Assembly: GCA_963681505.1 (NCBI GenBank)
Contig: OY811971.1
Location: forward strand, 8,179,991 to 8,243,990
DNA from: Eunapius fragilis
Taxonomy: Eukaryota > Porifera > Demospongiae > Spongillida > Spongillidae
Reading direction: 5' to 3'
Length of the DNA stretch: 64,000 bases
In this document: one piece after another, positions 19,892 to 31,220 of the stretch
Layout: each line of letters opens with the position of its first letter
How positions within the stretch are numbered: the first letter of the stretch is position 1
Program-made: the position numbers and the translations under genes
Notes under the pieces: model-generated
The model's input: the letters and a program-made list of their open reading frames with translations, nothing else
Databases searched by the model: none
What the model was told of the DNA's origin: nothing

Positions 19892-22800
19892 AAAGGTTTT
19901 GAGGGGGAGGGGGAGGGGGAGGGGAGGGGGGAGATCACACTTAAATTTTATAATTTCTGAGGATGGTCCACCACTCCTCTCCCACTTTAATAAAGGTGCA
20001 GGGGCAATGCCACACCCCTTTCCCTCCTCCATACCAGTCCAGTATATATACTCACCAGTCCAGTACATACTCTACAATGCACCAATCCAATACATGTACA
20101 TCTCTGATCATTCCCGTACATACAACATACCAATTCAGTACATACAACACACCAGTCCATAACATGCAATGTTGTGCAAGAAGGCAGTAAGACATAGTGC
20201 ATGTTAAATCATACTTGTACCCTGACAGTGAGTATAGGTTTGTGTGTGTGTGTGTGCATGCGTGAGCATAGGCCTATTGCGATGGTGTGATGGGGATTAT
20301 CGTCAGCGTGCCCACAGTGGACTGAAGTAAGCAATACTGGTATTCCAATATTCTAATAAGATACATGTATGTTTGTTTGAAATTGATGCTAGTTGTTTAT
20401 AGTCATTTTATTTTATATTAATATAACACAAGCTGGTTTTGTCATAAAACGTCCCATATTGTGCAGGAACGCTTGTCAACTACATGTACTTCAACAACAT
20501 TTCTACCTGCCTCATCTAATGATTCGTCTAGCTCGCTTCACCTTGATTAGTTTCTGGTGCTGGACAATCAGGTGCTCACTTTCTGTCAGTGCTGCTTTCG
20601 CTCCATCCAGTTCCGCCTTGGCACAGTTTCAGCCCTGCCTCCACCAGCCGCCCCTGGACTGGGGTGATTTTATTTTTGTTGTTTGGAATTGGAACAGTCG
20701 CTCGTTCGTTAGCGCGGCCAACTTCACAGCTGTGTCCCCCGTCACCTCATCTCTTAGTTAGCGCAGCCGGTGCGTCACAGCCCTCTGCTCGCACTTTGTC
20801 GTGGTTGCTCTTGTTGAAAATAAAAAAAATTGTGGTGTCTTAAGACGTGTAGCGTGCACAAACAATGCAGTCACCAGTGACTGCTTATACTTGCATTGCC
20901 AGCTGGCACATACACCTGGCCCCCGCCAATAACCATGCATAATCCTGCCATTCAATACACCTGCTCATTACTATGAATGCCGGACCTACTGTATTTAGGC
21001 AAGAGCATACATGTATTTTCTCAGTGCTTCCAAATGACAGGAGAGTGTATAACCCTCTTAAGGGTAGTCATGCCTTAGTGTCCCCATTTGCCCACACTGG
21101 AAATAGATCCCAGAGAATGTAAGTGCTAGGAAATCATTTGCAGAATCCAGGCACCATTGGCGGCATCCCAACCCTCATTGGTCTTGGCTTCTGTTTCCCT
21201 GGTGCTCTTTACTGCCTCAGGGGCACTGAGACCATTCCAGCTCTGCCCTCCTTTTCTTCAATACATGTATTTTCCTGTCCCGTAACCCTTCCACACTTCA
21301 TCAACTGAGGCAATTCCAGATAAATACTTATCACAAGCAAATATGCTTGGTCTGATCAATTTACATTCCCTGTTTTCTTGTATTTGGCAATGTTGTTATA
21401 CAGTGTATGTATATCAAAAAATTTGTCCGTAGGAAGAAACAGGCATTGTACAGTAATGGATTACGCGCACTGAAAACAAGCTGAAAATTATTGGGAAGCT
21501 TTAAGTGCATTGTTTTGGCCAATTCAAATTCAGCATCCTAACTTGTCAGTGTGCTTAACTGTGGTGCATATTTGATATCATAATCGCGATGCAACGCCTA
21601 CATGTAGGTAGTTTAATGTAGAGAACAGATTTACAAGTCATAATGATTTTGTAATCTGGCATTGGAATGGTTGCTGTATACATGTGCATGTACATTTACA
21701 TGTGCATTGTATGACTTCAAGGTGTATTGTAAGGTACATGTACATGTAATTGTTCATGCATTTATACACACTAGCTTTTACATTTACTTTGTATATGGTC
21801 CAATTCCAGCTTGATATTCATACACTTGATGGAGTTCAGCTTCAATTGGAGAACAGCTCTGTGCAATCTACCGAGGTAGATGTACATGTATGTGTTGGTA
21901 CATGTACATGCACATATGCATGGGTTATTAATGTCTAATGTCCTGAATGTCATCCAAAAGGTACAATTGCAATTGTGCACTGGTGTGCACTGCAATTAAG
22001 TTGTTGCCTTTCGGTCATTGTAGGAGGGACCTACTGCAGTTATACTTCACACTACTGGCATGTACAATGTGTACATGTACATGTACCAAATCCTTTCACA
22101 TTGAGTTTGAGATACGCTTAATGTTTAATGTAAATAGGGCGTCCTCCTGAGGGTAAATTTGTCTACCATGGTGTACAGAAAATAAATTTATTCACGTTCT
22201 GCCAGTTTAATTACATTTGACGGTGCATGCTCATTGTACAGGTTCTTTGGAGCTTGGGCCGAAATTGCCAAGGTCTAATTCTTTTTCTCTGGTCTCAAGC
22301 CAGATCTTCAGCGTTAAGCTATTTGATCGCGATGCACGTGGTTGCTGTATAATTTTCATACTACAGTACCAGTCAGAAAAATGTTTCCGTAACTTAGCGC
22401 AGTTTTAACTAACATAGCGTAGCATCATGGCATAATACCATAGCTACGGGTACTTAGTTTTGAGTTCGCTCTGCTACTACGCGTAGTAGTTGCATTAAGA
22501 CATGCGCGCGGCACCATATAATTGGGCTACGCGTACCGTAGCGTAATAACGTCGTCCGCTAACTTTTGTACATGCATAGCATAGCACCGTAGAAAAACTA
22601 CTCTATGGTGGGAAACATTTTTCTGACGGGTACTGTAACTATGGTGTACACGTATTGCAATCGAATGGCTTCACTTTGACGCTCTGACTTCAGACCAGAG
22701 AAAAAGAATTAGAAGGTTGGCAATTTCGGGCAAAACTCTAAAACGCTTGTACAACGAGCATGCACTGTCAAATGTAAAAGGGATGTTAAACTGGCAGAAC

Positions 22801-25800
22801 ATGAATAAATTTATTTTCTGTACAATGCGGTAGTCGGGAGAGGATGCCCGGTACATTAGACATTCAGTCTACATGTAAGTGATACATGTACATATACATG
22901 TACATGTATACAATGTATGTACATGTATATGTACATTTACATGTAAAACAAGCTGTAGATGTAAAGCTACAAGTATATGTAACATATTGGATAGTTCCAC
23001 TAATAAAGACTGAATGCAACAAATCTTTTTCGGCTAATCAGCCATTACCCTTATGGGTACGTATACATATATACATATTTATCCTTAACTGTATGTCCAT
23101 TCATGTTATTTTTGCTCAATATAGTATCTTCAAACTTTCACTTATCAGTTAAACAAACACGTAGCCTTTTAATTTCAATTACCAAGTATCGAAGTGCATG
23201 TAATAGCAGTACATATGATACATGATTCCATTTTATTTTCATTCAAGCATGCCCCTTAATTGTACATGTGCAAATCTCGTTTGATTCATATCTATGAAAG
23301 TAATTAAGGACTTTTTTTTCTCTAATTTCAAGAGTTGTTGTGTACCGGTACATGTATCAGTATTAATCCATCCCAAAGCTGGATGAAATGTCTTATCACA
23401 TCAGTAAACCTGTTTGCTTTTGTTTTTCTTTTTTCAGGACCAATCATTGCAGATCAATGTCCTTAAGCAGTCTGGGTCTACTTTTCAATCTCAGGTACAC
23501 GCATTAGCCTCGTCCTCATGACTCGTAAAGTTTGGAGGGGGAAAAAAACCCTTCCATGTGCCTATGGCGGACAGACAAGTTTCACAAAGTGGGGGCATAT
23601 TCTCTTTCTTGTGTGTGCCAAGAGAACTTCACACTCAAGCCGATCCAGGAGTTGGTAACATATGGTCTTTTCATACATGTAGTTGGAAATCAAACGGCCA
23701 TTGTAGACATGGTCCTGCTTGTGCTTGGATGTGAAGTTCTCTTGGCACACACAAGAAAGAAAACTGGCCAACTGTTAGTAAAACCTGTCTGTGTTTGAAG
23801 GGAGTTGTAGTGCGGAAGGATATGACGAAAAGCCCTCGGGCCAAGCTATGGATGGATTTCACAAGCATAATTACCGAAGTATATGATTACCCAGAATGCC
23901 TAGCACATGCCAACTAAGATTACCTGGTCGTTTTTCTAACTCTAATATAGTCCTAATGGCCTGGGGACGAGACTTGTACATGTACAAGCTTGTGTACACT
24001 TTTTTGTGTGTGCATGTGCATGTATACAATACGTAATTTATTACGGCATCTCAGTTTTACGGCGCGACAGTTACCATGTAACGTGGCATAAACGTACTGT
24101 GAACTAATACGCTGCCTCTAGATAAAACTGTACGGAATAAATGGAGTACTCGTAGAATACTTTTCTTTAAGGCACCTGAAATAGAGAAACGCTTGTTGCA
24201 GGAAGAGTTAGTAGGTATTCATGAGTTTATTGAGCAGTACATGTATGAGGCTACAGGATCAATTGGAAGACTGCCAGGGAACGGCAAGTGAAAGTGATGG
24301 ATAAGTAAAAAGATTGTTGAAGATCAAATTAAGACTGTGACTGTGACTGGACCGGTGACTGATCCTGTGACTGGTTGTCAGCGCATGACAATGCCCTGCA
24401 TTCTTGTTCGGTCCCTAATAAAATTGTGGCAACTTTTGACAAGCGGCATGTTGCGCTGCTTACCGACGAACAAAATGGTAGCTGGGATGTAATTCCAACC
24501 GAATCAGGCAGTTATATCCTTCTCAACCGCAATATCGTTGAAGGTCAATGTATTGAATATTGTTTAAGGTCTAATTAAGGTCAATGATGGAACATCTGCA
24601 TTTCAGCTTCATCGATTACTGATGTCGAAGGGCCACTACTTCTCTATTCAAACAATTCTTTGATGTATTCTGAGGTAGCATGTTAAACCCATACAATGGG
24701 GACTTGTGTATATGCGACAGTCATGAAGGGTTAAACCCATCCGATGGGGACTAGTGTCTACATGAAGGGTCAAGCCTATGAGATGGGCCATCTGTGGTTT
24801 GGAATAAATGTCAACGAAACACACTCACGTAGAATACGTGTAATGATCGTAGCCTTTGCAGCACTGTTGCACAGCATCCAGGCACTCTTCCATGTCGGTT
24901 CAAATTCAATGGAGGACTGCCAGTACTTGAAGGTACTGTGAAAACAGGTTTTCAACTGTTCAAACCCTATAATGGGTAGACCTGGCAGTGCACCACTTCC
25001 AAGTGGTGTACACCTCTTCAGGATATCTTTCGCGAAAATAGCTTACCTGACCTCAGTTCTAAATTCAGCATTTTTTTCTGGAGCACTGTTTTCACAGTGC
25101 TGTAGTGATGGGTTCTGGCACATCATCAGTATACAGATATGGCAAAGGTGTTAGAGTTCAGGTTCTGAAATGATGATGTTGGCTGAGGAACACTGTTCTG
25201 GATCTGAAATGACAGAGGTTTCGGTTGAGGAAGAGAGTTCTGGAATGATGGAGCGTTGTGTGAGGGACAGAGGTCTGGATGACGAGGTGGTGGTTGAGGA
25301 TGAGATTGCTGGAATGATGTAGGTGTTGGTTGAGGGACACCATTCTGGACATGGACGTTGGTTGAGGGAGAGAGTTCTGGAATCATGACACTCATACATG
25401 TCCAATAATTTCTTGGGAAAATTAGATCTGGCCGTCTTTACTATACCAGTAAAATGCAAGCCTTTCTGGCAACAGGCAACTGCTGTTGTCACGCTTTCAA
25501 ATGCTGAATCAGCATAAATTGCCCTTCCACTACTATGGCAGGGTTTGGTCAATCACAAGACATGAGCTGTACCAGTTCTTTTGTATTCTGCCATGTACTT
25601 TTTGGTATCCATCACCTTTGCCTTTCGAATCTCTAGGAGAATTATAACCTTTGTTTCAACGTCTGCCGCATCTTTCAACTCCAACCCTACACCTTAGGGT
25701 TATCATGCAATTCTCATTACATGTGGATTCCATCACTACAATAATGCGAGCATTTAATTCATCAATCAGGCGATGTATGGGATTCCACTTGTCATCTTTT

Positions 25801-28800
25801 TCATCTGTTGGGCAGAACCTTAAGGCACCTAAAATGGTATCTACATGATGCTGGGTGAGACTTGGTCACATCTTCGGCATATTAAGTGTAAGTCTTGTGT
25901 GTAGTAAGCAGCATGCACAGCAACGTAGACTGACTCTTTCCCGCCTTACACACCTCATATACCCATTACACCAGCTGTCCAACCAATCAAACGGAGGGAG
26001 CTTAGTTTCTGTCTATTTCATTACCTTCAAATGACAGAAACATACATGTATATCTACCCTCTCCCCATTGCACAGTTACATGTACAGTATGTATAAAGAA
26101 GCATCAAACATACACAAAACATTTATATCTAAGTATGCGGTTTTATTAATTGAGTAAGCATTGATCAATCTATGGTTTTAAAAATTCATTTATGAGTATT
26201 CATACATGTATGTTGTGGCAGGCAATCTGACCACTTTCATGCAGTGAATGCAAAATATGTACCATATGGTTTTAAAAATACAAGTCAACTCACCTTTAGC
26301 TGCCACATTGCATTGCACTGCATTCATTGTTACAGTGCAGTCGTTGTCTATATCAAATGTGGCTGCTCGCGCATCCTCACCAAATATGACCGAATTCTCC
26401 TTGTTCCTGTAAACCAGTCTACAAAAGAAACACCAATGCAATACAATAAAACCAAAAAAAAAAAACTTAACTATTGGGAATTATTCAGCGCTGTCTCATG
26501 GAACTCTTTACGCTTGACTTCAAGGTGAGATGGAACATGCTCCGATACCGTAACTACGTTTTTTGAAAATTACTATTACGCTGATATTACATCGATAATC
26601 ATGCTGAATATTACGCCGCCCAATTATGAAAAACTGAGTGTGATAACACTGAAACTCGTCAGTCCAATTGGACTGCTAGCTTAATAACTTACAGTATTTA
26701 ATACCCAACGTTCTACTGCGGCGCCGTAATGCATAAAACTAACACTAATTTCATTTTTAAAGGTTATGGGTACCTTTCAAATTAGCGTCCTTGATTGTAC
26801 TGTCACTTCAATCTGCTTTGCTGTTGCAGTCTATTGTCTTGATACCTACTTCCAAACCTGGAAAGTTGCGAGCAGGTTAGTATTATATTATGAATATAAT
26901 CCATGTACATTTACATGCACAAACATGTATATACATGTACATGTACATGTTAATTATTTATAGTTACTGTTATAACATCAATTAGATTAATTACGAATTA
27001 TATATACATCTACATGTAATTATGAATAGTACGGTTAGTAAATGATGAAATACAGTGTACACGCCAAATTAAAAAAAAAACTACTTGTATATCGTTTACA
27101 TGTACAGTCTTGACATAAACGCAACATTTATGCCCTGCACTCTTACAATATCTAGGGTATAGATTGCACATTGTGTGTAAGTGTGTGGTATCAGCCATGA
27201 AAATAATTAACAATAAATCTAACAAGGAAATGCATCTATGACAAATGTGCTTATATTGAGAGTAGAGTCTACATGTACGTGTATAGTACTAGTCATGATA
27301 TAAGTCACATTCCATTTTAATGGTATGATCTTAGCACTAAGATGTGACTTATTGTTTCGTTTAGTTCTGACAGTGTTCTTCAAATATGATTAAGAAAAAG
27401 GTTTTTGATCACTAGGCCTGTAATTTGGTGTCATTTTTTAACTGCAGATTTAATGCTTGCGTAGTCGATCAGGTGTGCTCCGATCATTAATGGTCTTAGT
27501 GATTTTACCAACCTTATGGTTTTTTAATCGTCAGAGAGGGTACAAAGCTCCTACCATTCTTCTGGGTTAATATTGGAGGGTATTTCATGTACGTGTGAAG
27601 AAATCCACCAGAATCAATTGGCTAGGGCTATAAAAGGCTGAAGTGTCCTTTACTTGTAGATTTGTTGTTGGATTTTTGATAGTACTAATGCCTCATAACT
27701 CATATAAGGGCTAGTTGGTAAGACTCCATCTAGGGTCTCTTACAGTAGCTGCCCACTACCCCTCCTACTACCCATCCTATGCTTTGAAGGGATCTCTGCC
27801 TCTATGCATCATAGACCCTCCTTCCCCCTTGAAGGCTTCACTTACATGTACATGTATGCGACAGACGTGCTACATGAACTGCAACAACCAGTCCTGGTCC
27901 ACACCATGTTGGTTCAAATTCAGTTGATGCCTGCCAGAATTGTGGGAACTGCTGCCAGATGTTGGAGGTTCCACTCGGTCTAGAGTGGATTGGAGATAAC
28001 GGTAAAACACGCAATATCATTGGCCTGAGTATCCTCATTCTTATGGATAATATCTGTGACGAGGCTGACGTGGATGTTGAAGCTAGCGGGGGTGTCCACT
28101 AATACACACACTTAATCCTGGTTCACAATATGACGCATGAGCCCGCGATGCGTCGCGATGAATGAATAAAGTTCTACTCTGGATTTGGCTGTCAATTTTT
28201 AATAACGTACCAGTATCGGGCATGATTTAGGTGTGGTTTATCGCTGCAACATCGCATCGCAAGAATAAATTTTTTTTTAATTTCTGCAACAACCATTGCG
28301 TTGCATCGTGGGCTCTTGCGTCATATTGTGAACCAGGCTTTACAGTATAGCTTGCAGAGCTTTTTGAAGACCACAATTTTACTCCTGGGTTTATACAGGG
28401 AGTAGGTATATGAAATGATTGCAAACATTTCTTTTACCTACATTATGTTTTAGCCACCAGGTATATGTAATAACAGTGTAGTATGCACACCAAGTCTTAA
28501 CAAGGCACGCACAGGCGTGCATGTGAAGCCATACACATACATCATATAATGAACCACCCTTTGCTAATAGTGCCCTTACTATTACCCACTCACTTATTTA
28601 TAAAAGTCTAACACCTTTTTGATGGTAGTTTTGTTCTAAGACTCTGATGGCAGTGAGTCATCTTTGGAGCATGCTTTGTGACTTGGGATGTCCGGGTCTC
28701 GTATTGAATTCGTTTTGCAAATCAGACACTTTTAGTACCATTACCAATTACATGTACATGGCTGGCAGAGCCCACCAGCAACTGCCTAGGTAGAATTTTG

Positions 28801-31220
28801 GTCTGTAAAGTAATGGAATAAACAATCGTTACCATTAATTTTCTGGACTCAACTGAGAGGTGGCTGTCACCTCATATGCCTTCTTTTCTGGATCAGCCTC
28901 TAGCTACCACCGTCTTCTTTATGGGTTTCACTTTATATTGGGCATGCCTTGTTGATTTCAATGAACTGATGACTATTAATATCCAAAGGGGTCTTGTGCG
29001 TAAAGTGTAGGTGTGGCTTACTGTATGTTGGTGAATAGCATAGTAAATGACCAAGATTTTTTTATCGAGTTCTATATACCAAATTAGGTACTACTCACTT
29101 TTGTATTTCGCCTGATGGGTCATACATGTTTCTGACCCCTAAAGATAAAATGGATATATGCTGAAGCGATTGGTGCTCTTGAACAACGTTTATACCTCGT
29201 GTTCTTCATGGAGGAAGGAGGAGAAGGAAAAGAAAAATGGCGGTGAATAACAGTTGGACCGGGTACGAGATGTGGGCATGAGTATTTTTTGTTCCCTAAA
29301 AGCACGCGTTGTTATGACACGGAACTAACGCAAAACTGATAGCGACAATGAGAGAAAGGATTCCAATTCACTGTCGTCCCTCAAGACACGAGTCACTTTT
29401 TAATGACATTCATTATACAACATCAATCCGATATTGAACCTGCTTCCTTTTTTTGTATTTATGTCATATCGCTTGAGGATCGCTTCTTTAGTCCATTGTG
29501 TCCTTCGTTATCATGGCAGCATATGTGCTCTATGCCTGTCCCGTAAATTGTGGTTCAGTCTCACCGCCCACCCATCCTGAGGTACCTCATATACCACCAT
29601 CACCTGCCCTTAAGCCGTCGTAGGCTTCTATGTCATCCTGGTCCATCAGTTTAGATGGCTTCAGCTCACCTTCACAATGGTTCGATCCTCCAGCTGTGAC
29701 CTCCTGCCATGAGTCTTCCCACATCATCATTTTTGTCTAATGTGCAATAAAGATTACATGTTGAACAGCGTAAATGGAGTTGCGCAGTTCATGGACCTTT
29801 TTTAACATGTAAGTGTCAAAAAGTTGACTTCACAGTGGTACGATCGTAGTACTAAAACGGATAGTGACTTTTGTTATAACCGGTATTGTACACAGCTGTA
29901 CAAGTGTGGTACCCGCTATTTCTTGTCATTTTGCATTGGAAGAAACCTAACATGTTACAATTTGAAGACAATTTTACAAGTACATGTACACTATGCCATT
30001 ACATGTTTACGTGCTATTTTATCTGGGGGAAATGTGCATCATGCAGTATGGCACTGTAACTGACTGTCCTTCAATTTACTTGTGCAGTTTCAGGTACAAC
30101 AGGTCAACTGTCAGTGTTTCTATCAACTGCAACACCAAGGGTAGAATTACCCCCTCCTGGTCCTCCTAAAGGAATGGATGCTCCTGAAGGGCTCAAACAA
30201 AGATGGAAGCCATTTGGATGTGGTATGTTAATATACATGTCCATGTAGTGTTAATCTGTACCATGTTGATAGTAAGCTACTGTGTACTGGATTTTAAAGG
30301 GATTTGAATGAATTTTTACGAACTTGTTTGTATTATGAAACTGTACTGCATTTAACTTTAACTGTTGGTATAAAAAGTTATGCATTCCGGAAATTATATA
30401 TCTCAATTTGTTTTTTCTTTTTATTTCTTTCATGAATCGCGCTGTACAATTATACTTTTCATGGTATGTTGTATTTGATAAGAGTTGTGTGGACTATGTT
30501 CTTTAACTGAGGGTATTAATTCATGCACAAAACATGTGAAAGTGCACTTATCATTTGGAATGTAACAAGGGCAAATGCAAAGCATTCTGTATTGTGTGAA
30601 AGAAAGACTTCTCTCTTGGTGCATATGCACGCATGTATTACAGCAACAGCAGGAAAGGCACACAAAAAGAATTTAGGTATTGTAAAAGAAAACGTCTAGT
30701 TATTTGCTGATCTTTGTGCTGCCATGCAACTCCCACGATACTTCCTCTACTAACTTGGCATCAGACTCTGAGACTTAGTTAATGCATAAATAAATGTGCT
30801 ACACTTTGGTATTGAAAATCCTTGAACTCTGATTATACATGTGCACAAATTGTTATTGCATTCTGCACACACCCATAGATGGGCCTTCAAGTACACTAGT
30901 GAAGCATGACACTTCATCAGAAAAACATCATGGAAATTTGAAGGTAACTTACACACATGTACATGCACATGTATGAGTAGGATTGTTTAGAATTAGTCAA
31001 CACATAACTTCATAAAGAGTAGATGCCAAATTAAAAGTCCTTTCATCTTCATTGCATTATCATTGCTCTAGGATATGATTTCTTATATTAAAAATCAGAA
31101 GCTTGATACAGATGCATGTAGGATCTTATGCATGCTTCTGTGTGAATTTTTAAGCTCCATTATTTCATCCTGTCACAGAAACTGAAAATATCCAAGACAC
31201 CGAAGTCTCAAAAACACTAG
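16897..31220 (+). CDS. POLR1G: RNA polymerase I subunit RPA34 (POLR1G/CD3EAP-like), seven coding exons
   Basis: Exons: 16,897-17,076; 21,810-21,875; 23,438-23,494; 26,830-26,875; 30,088-30,222; 30,879-30,943; 31,179-31,220. All junctions are GT-AG and all phases agree, giving about 198 residues. The start has A at -3 and G at +4. The protein begins with a basic KRKKK patch. The TFIIF-beta-like dimerisation segment follows: KDLWLVQVPRD, then TLDGVQLQL, then SIVLIPTS. The family signature PPPGPP...APEGLKQRWKPFGC matches the human P-P-G-L-R-P-R-F-C-A-F-G region. A short Lys-rich tail ends in KTPKSQKH. RPA34 pairs with RPA49 on RNA polymerase I in the nucleolus. The protein is much shorter than human CD3EAP, which has a long Lys/Pro-rich tail. 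Exon 5 has three in-frame acceptors (30,088, 30,094, 30,103). Introns carry many transposons. The identity rests on motif order without a database search. Confidence 0.7.
17280..17476. mobile_element. Harbinger-type MITE candidate, 197 bp, TAA target duplication
   Basis: Terminal inverted repeats of about 31 bp: left GGGGGCGTCTCCAAACTATT, right ending AGACGCCCCC. The arms differ by a few bases. TAA flanks both ends (17,277-17,279 and 17,477-17,479), the 3-bp target type of PIF/Harbinger elements. The interior has CGTCATTGTGACG and GTCAAGATGACG words and C-runs. It lies in intron 1 of the POLR1G-like gene. Confidence 0.8.
17609..18404. mobile_element. Foldback-type element, 796 bp, long inverted arms
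   Basis: The outer ~54 bp are inverted repeats. The left holds TTTGCATGAAAGAT, GGATATGTGATAA and CCGGAGTAAAAAAAACC. The right is the complement with few changes. Weaker inverted similarity continues inwards, including ACCAAACTCTTCACATAGAG at about 17,779 against CTCTATGTGAAGAGTTTGGT at about 18,152. The arms therefore reach over 200 bp each around a ~300-bp centre. Open frames in the centre have no recognisable motif. It sits in intron 1 of the POLR1G-like gene. Confidence 0.8.
19018..20165. repeat. Oppositely oriented arrays of a CTGGACTGGTGTG motif with (GT)n core
   Basis: Units of the type TGTACTGGACTGGTGTGTTG occur at about 19,018-19,130. Their complement (CATTCTAGTCCAGTACAT) occurs at about 19,433-19,500. 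The forward form returns at about 19,560-19,640 and the complement again at about 20,030-20,160. Between them is a (GT)n-rich stretch (19,166-19,395) and a second GT run with a GGGGGAGGGGGA tract (19,860-19,930). The long open frames here are low-complexity artefacts. The pattern suggests another foldback built from small repeats. Confidence 0.6.
20166..21809. other. Intronic stretch without recognised element
   Basis: This part of intron 1 holds no supported exon. An open frame around 20,510-20,760 has no recognisable domain. TACATGTA-type words become frequent from about 21,600 onward. Confidence 0.4.
22172..22824. mobile_element. Foldback/MITE-like element, 653 bp, arms about 145 bp
   Basis: The left arm begins TGTACAGAAAATAAATTTAT and includes GCATGCTC and TCTAATTCTTTTTCTCTGGT. 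The right arm is its complement, ending ATAAATTTATTTTCTGTACA. The middle (about 22,320-22,670) is dense in TACG/CGTA words and short palindromes such as CTACGCGTAG. It lies in intron 2 of the POLR1G-like gene. No coding capacity. Confidence 0.85.
23506..23974. mobile_element. Inverted-repeat element with an inner hairpin, about 470 bp
   Basis: Weak ends face each other: AGCCTCGTCCTCATGACT on the left, CTGGGGACGAGACT on the right. Inside, TTTCTTGTGTGTGCCAAGAG plus AACTTCACA at about 23,608 is matched by the complement TGTGAAGTTCTCTTGGCACA at about 23,730, an arm of about 40 bp. It starts only about 12 bp after the donor of POLR1G-like exon 3. The right end word matches the palindrome end at 12,506. 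Confidence 0.6.
25150..25390 (-). repeat. Degenerate ~24-bp minisatellite
   Basis: Repeats of the type GAGAGTTCTGGAATGATGG and GGTTGAGGGAC alternate with variable spacers. On the minus strand the frames read as Pro/Gln/Ser-rich peptides (PSTNVHVQNGVPQPTPTSFQ). This is repeat translation and is not evidence of a gene. It directly abuts the piggyBac relic. Confidence 0.6.
25391..25850 (-). pseudogene. piggyBac-like (DDE_Tnp_1_7) transposase relic
   Basis: Minus-strand frames contain two blocks typical of piggyBac-derived transposases, in the expected order. The first is LRFCPTDEKDDKWNPIHRLI then DELNAR. The second is GRAIYADSAFESV then GLHFTGIVKTARSNFPKK, where the Asp of YADSAF corresponds to a catalytic acidic residue. 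Between them the usual DESM-type segment is replaced by a degenerate stretch (STCNENCMITLR), and a stop and frame changes occur near 25,650. N and C termini are missing. It lies antisense in intron 3 of the POLR1G-like gene. Confidence 0.6.
26294..26418 (-). CDS. Candidate antisense exon of unknown product
   Basis: On the minus strand a 125-nt open block is bounded by a good acceptor (CTTTTGTAG before ACTGG) and donor (GCTAAAG before GTGAGT). It encodes LVYRNKENSVIFGEDARAAT and then FDIDNDCTVTMNAVQCNVAA. Composition looks coding and both splice sites are strong. I do not recognise the family and found no neighbouring exon in phase. It lies within intron 3 of the plus-strand POLR1G-like gene, so it may be part of a transposon or a nested gene. 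Confidence 0.3.
28117..28337. mobile_element. MITE-like element, 221 bp
   Basis: Terminal inverted repeats of about 38 bp: left CCTGGTTCACAATATGACGC then GAGCCCGCGATGCG, right its complement ending CATATTGTGAACCAGG. The interior is AT-rich. It lies in intron 4 of the POLR1G-like gene. The target duplication is not clear. Confidence 0.8.
28338..30087. other. Intronic stretch without recognised element
   Basis: The remainder of intron 4 of the POLR1G-like gene. I see no further exon with agreeing phase and no clear repeat. Confidence 0.4.

Noticed and set aside
20393..20843. Two overlapping plus-strand ORFs
   Set aside because: No domain, and Ser/Leu-rich composition typical of chance frames.
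24375..24578. ORF with IVATFDKRHVALLTDEQNG
   Set aside because: Composition looks coding, but no start context, splice site in phase or family could be recognised. Possibly a transposon scrap, but not supportable.
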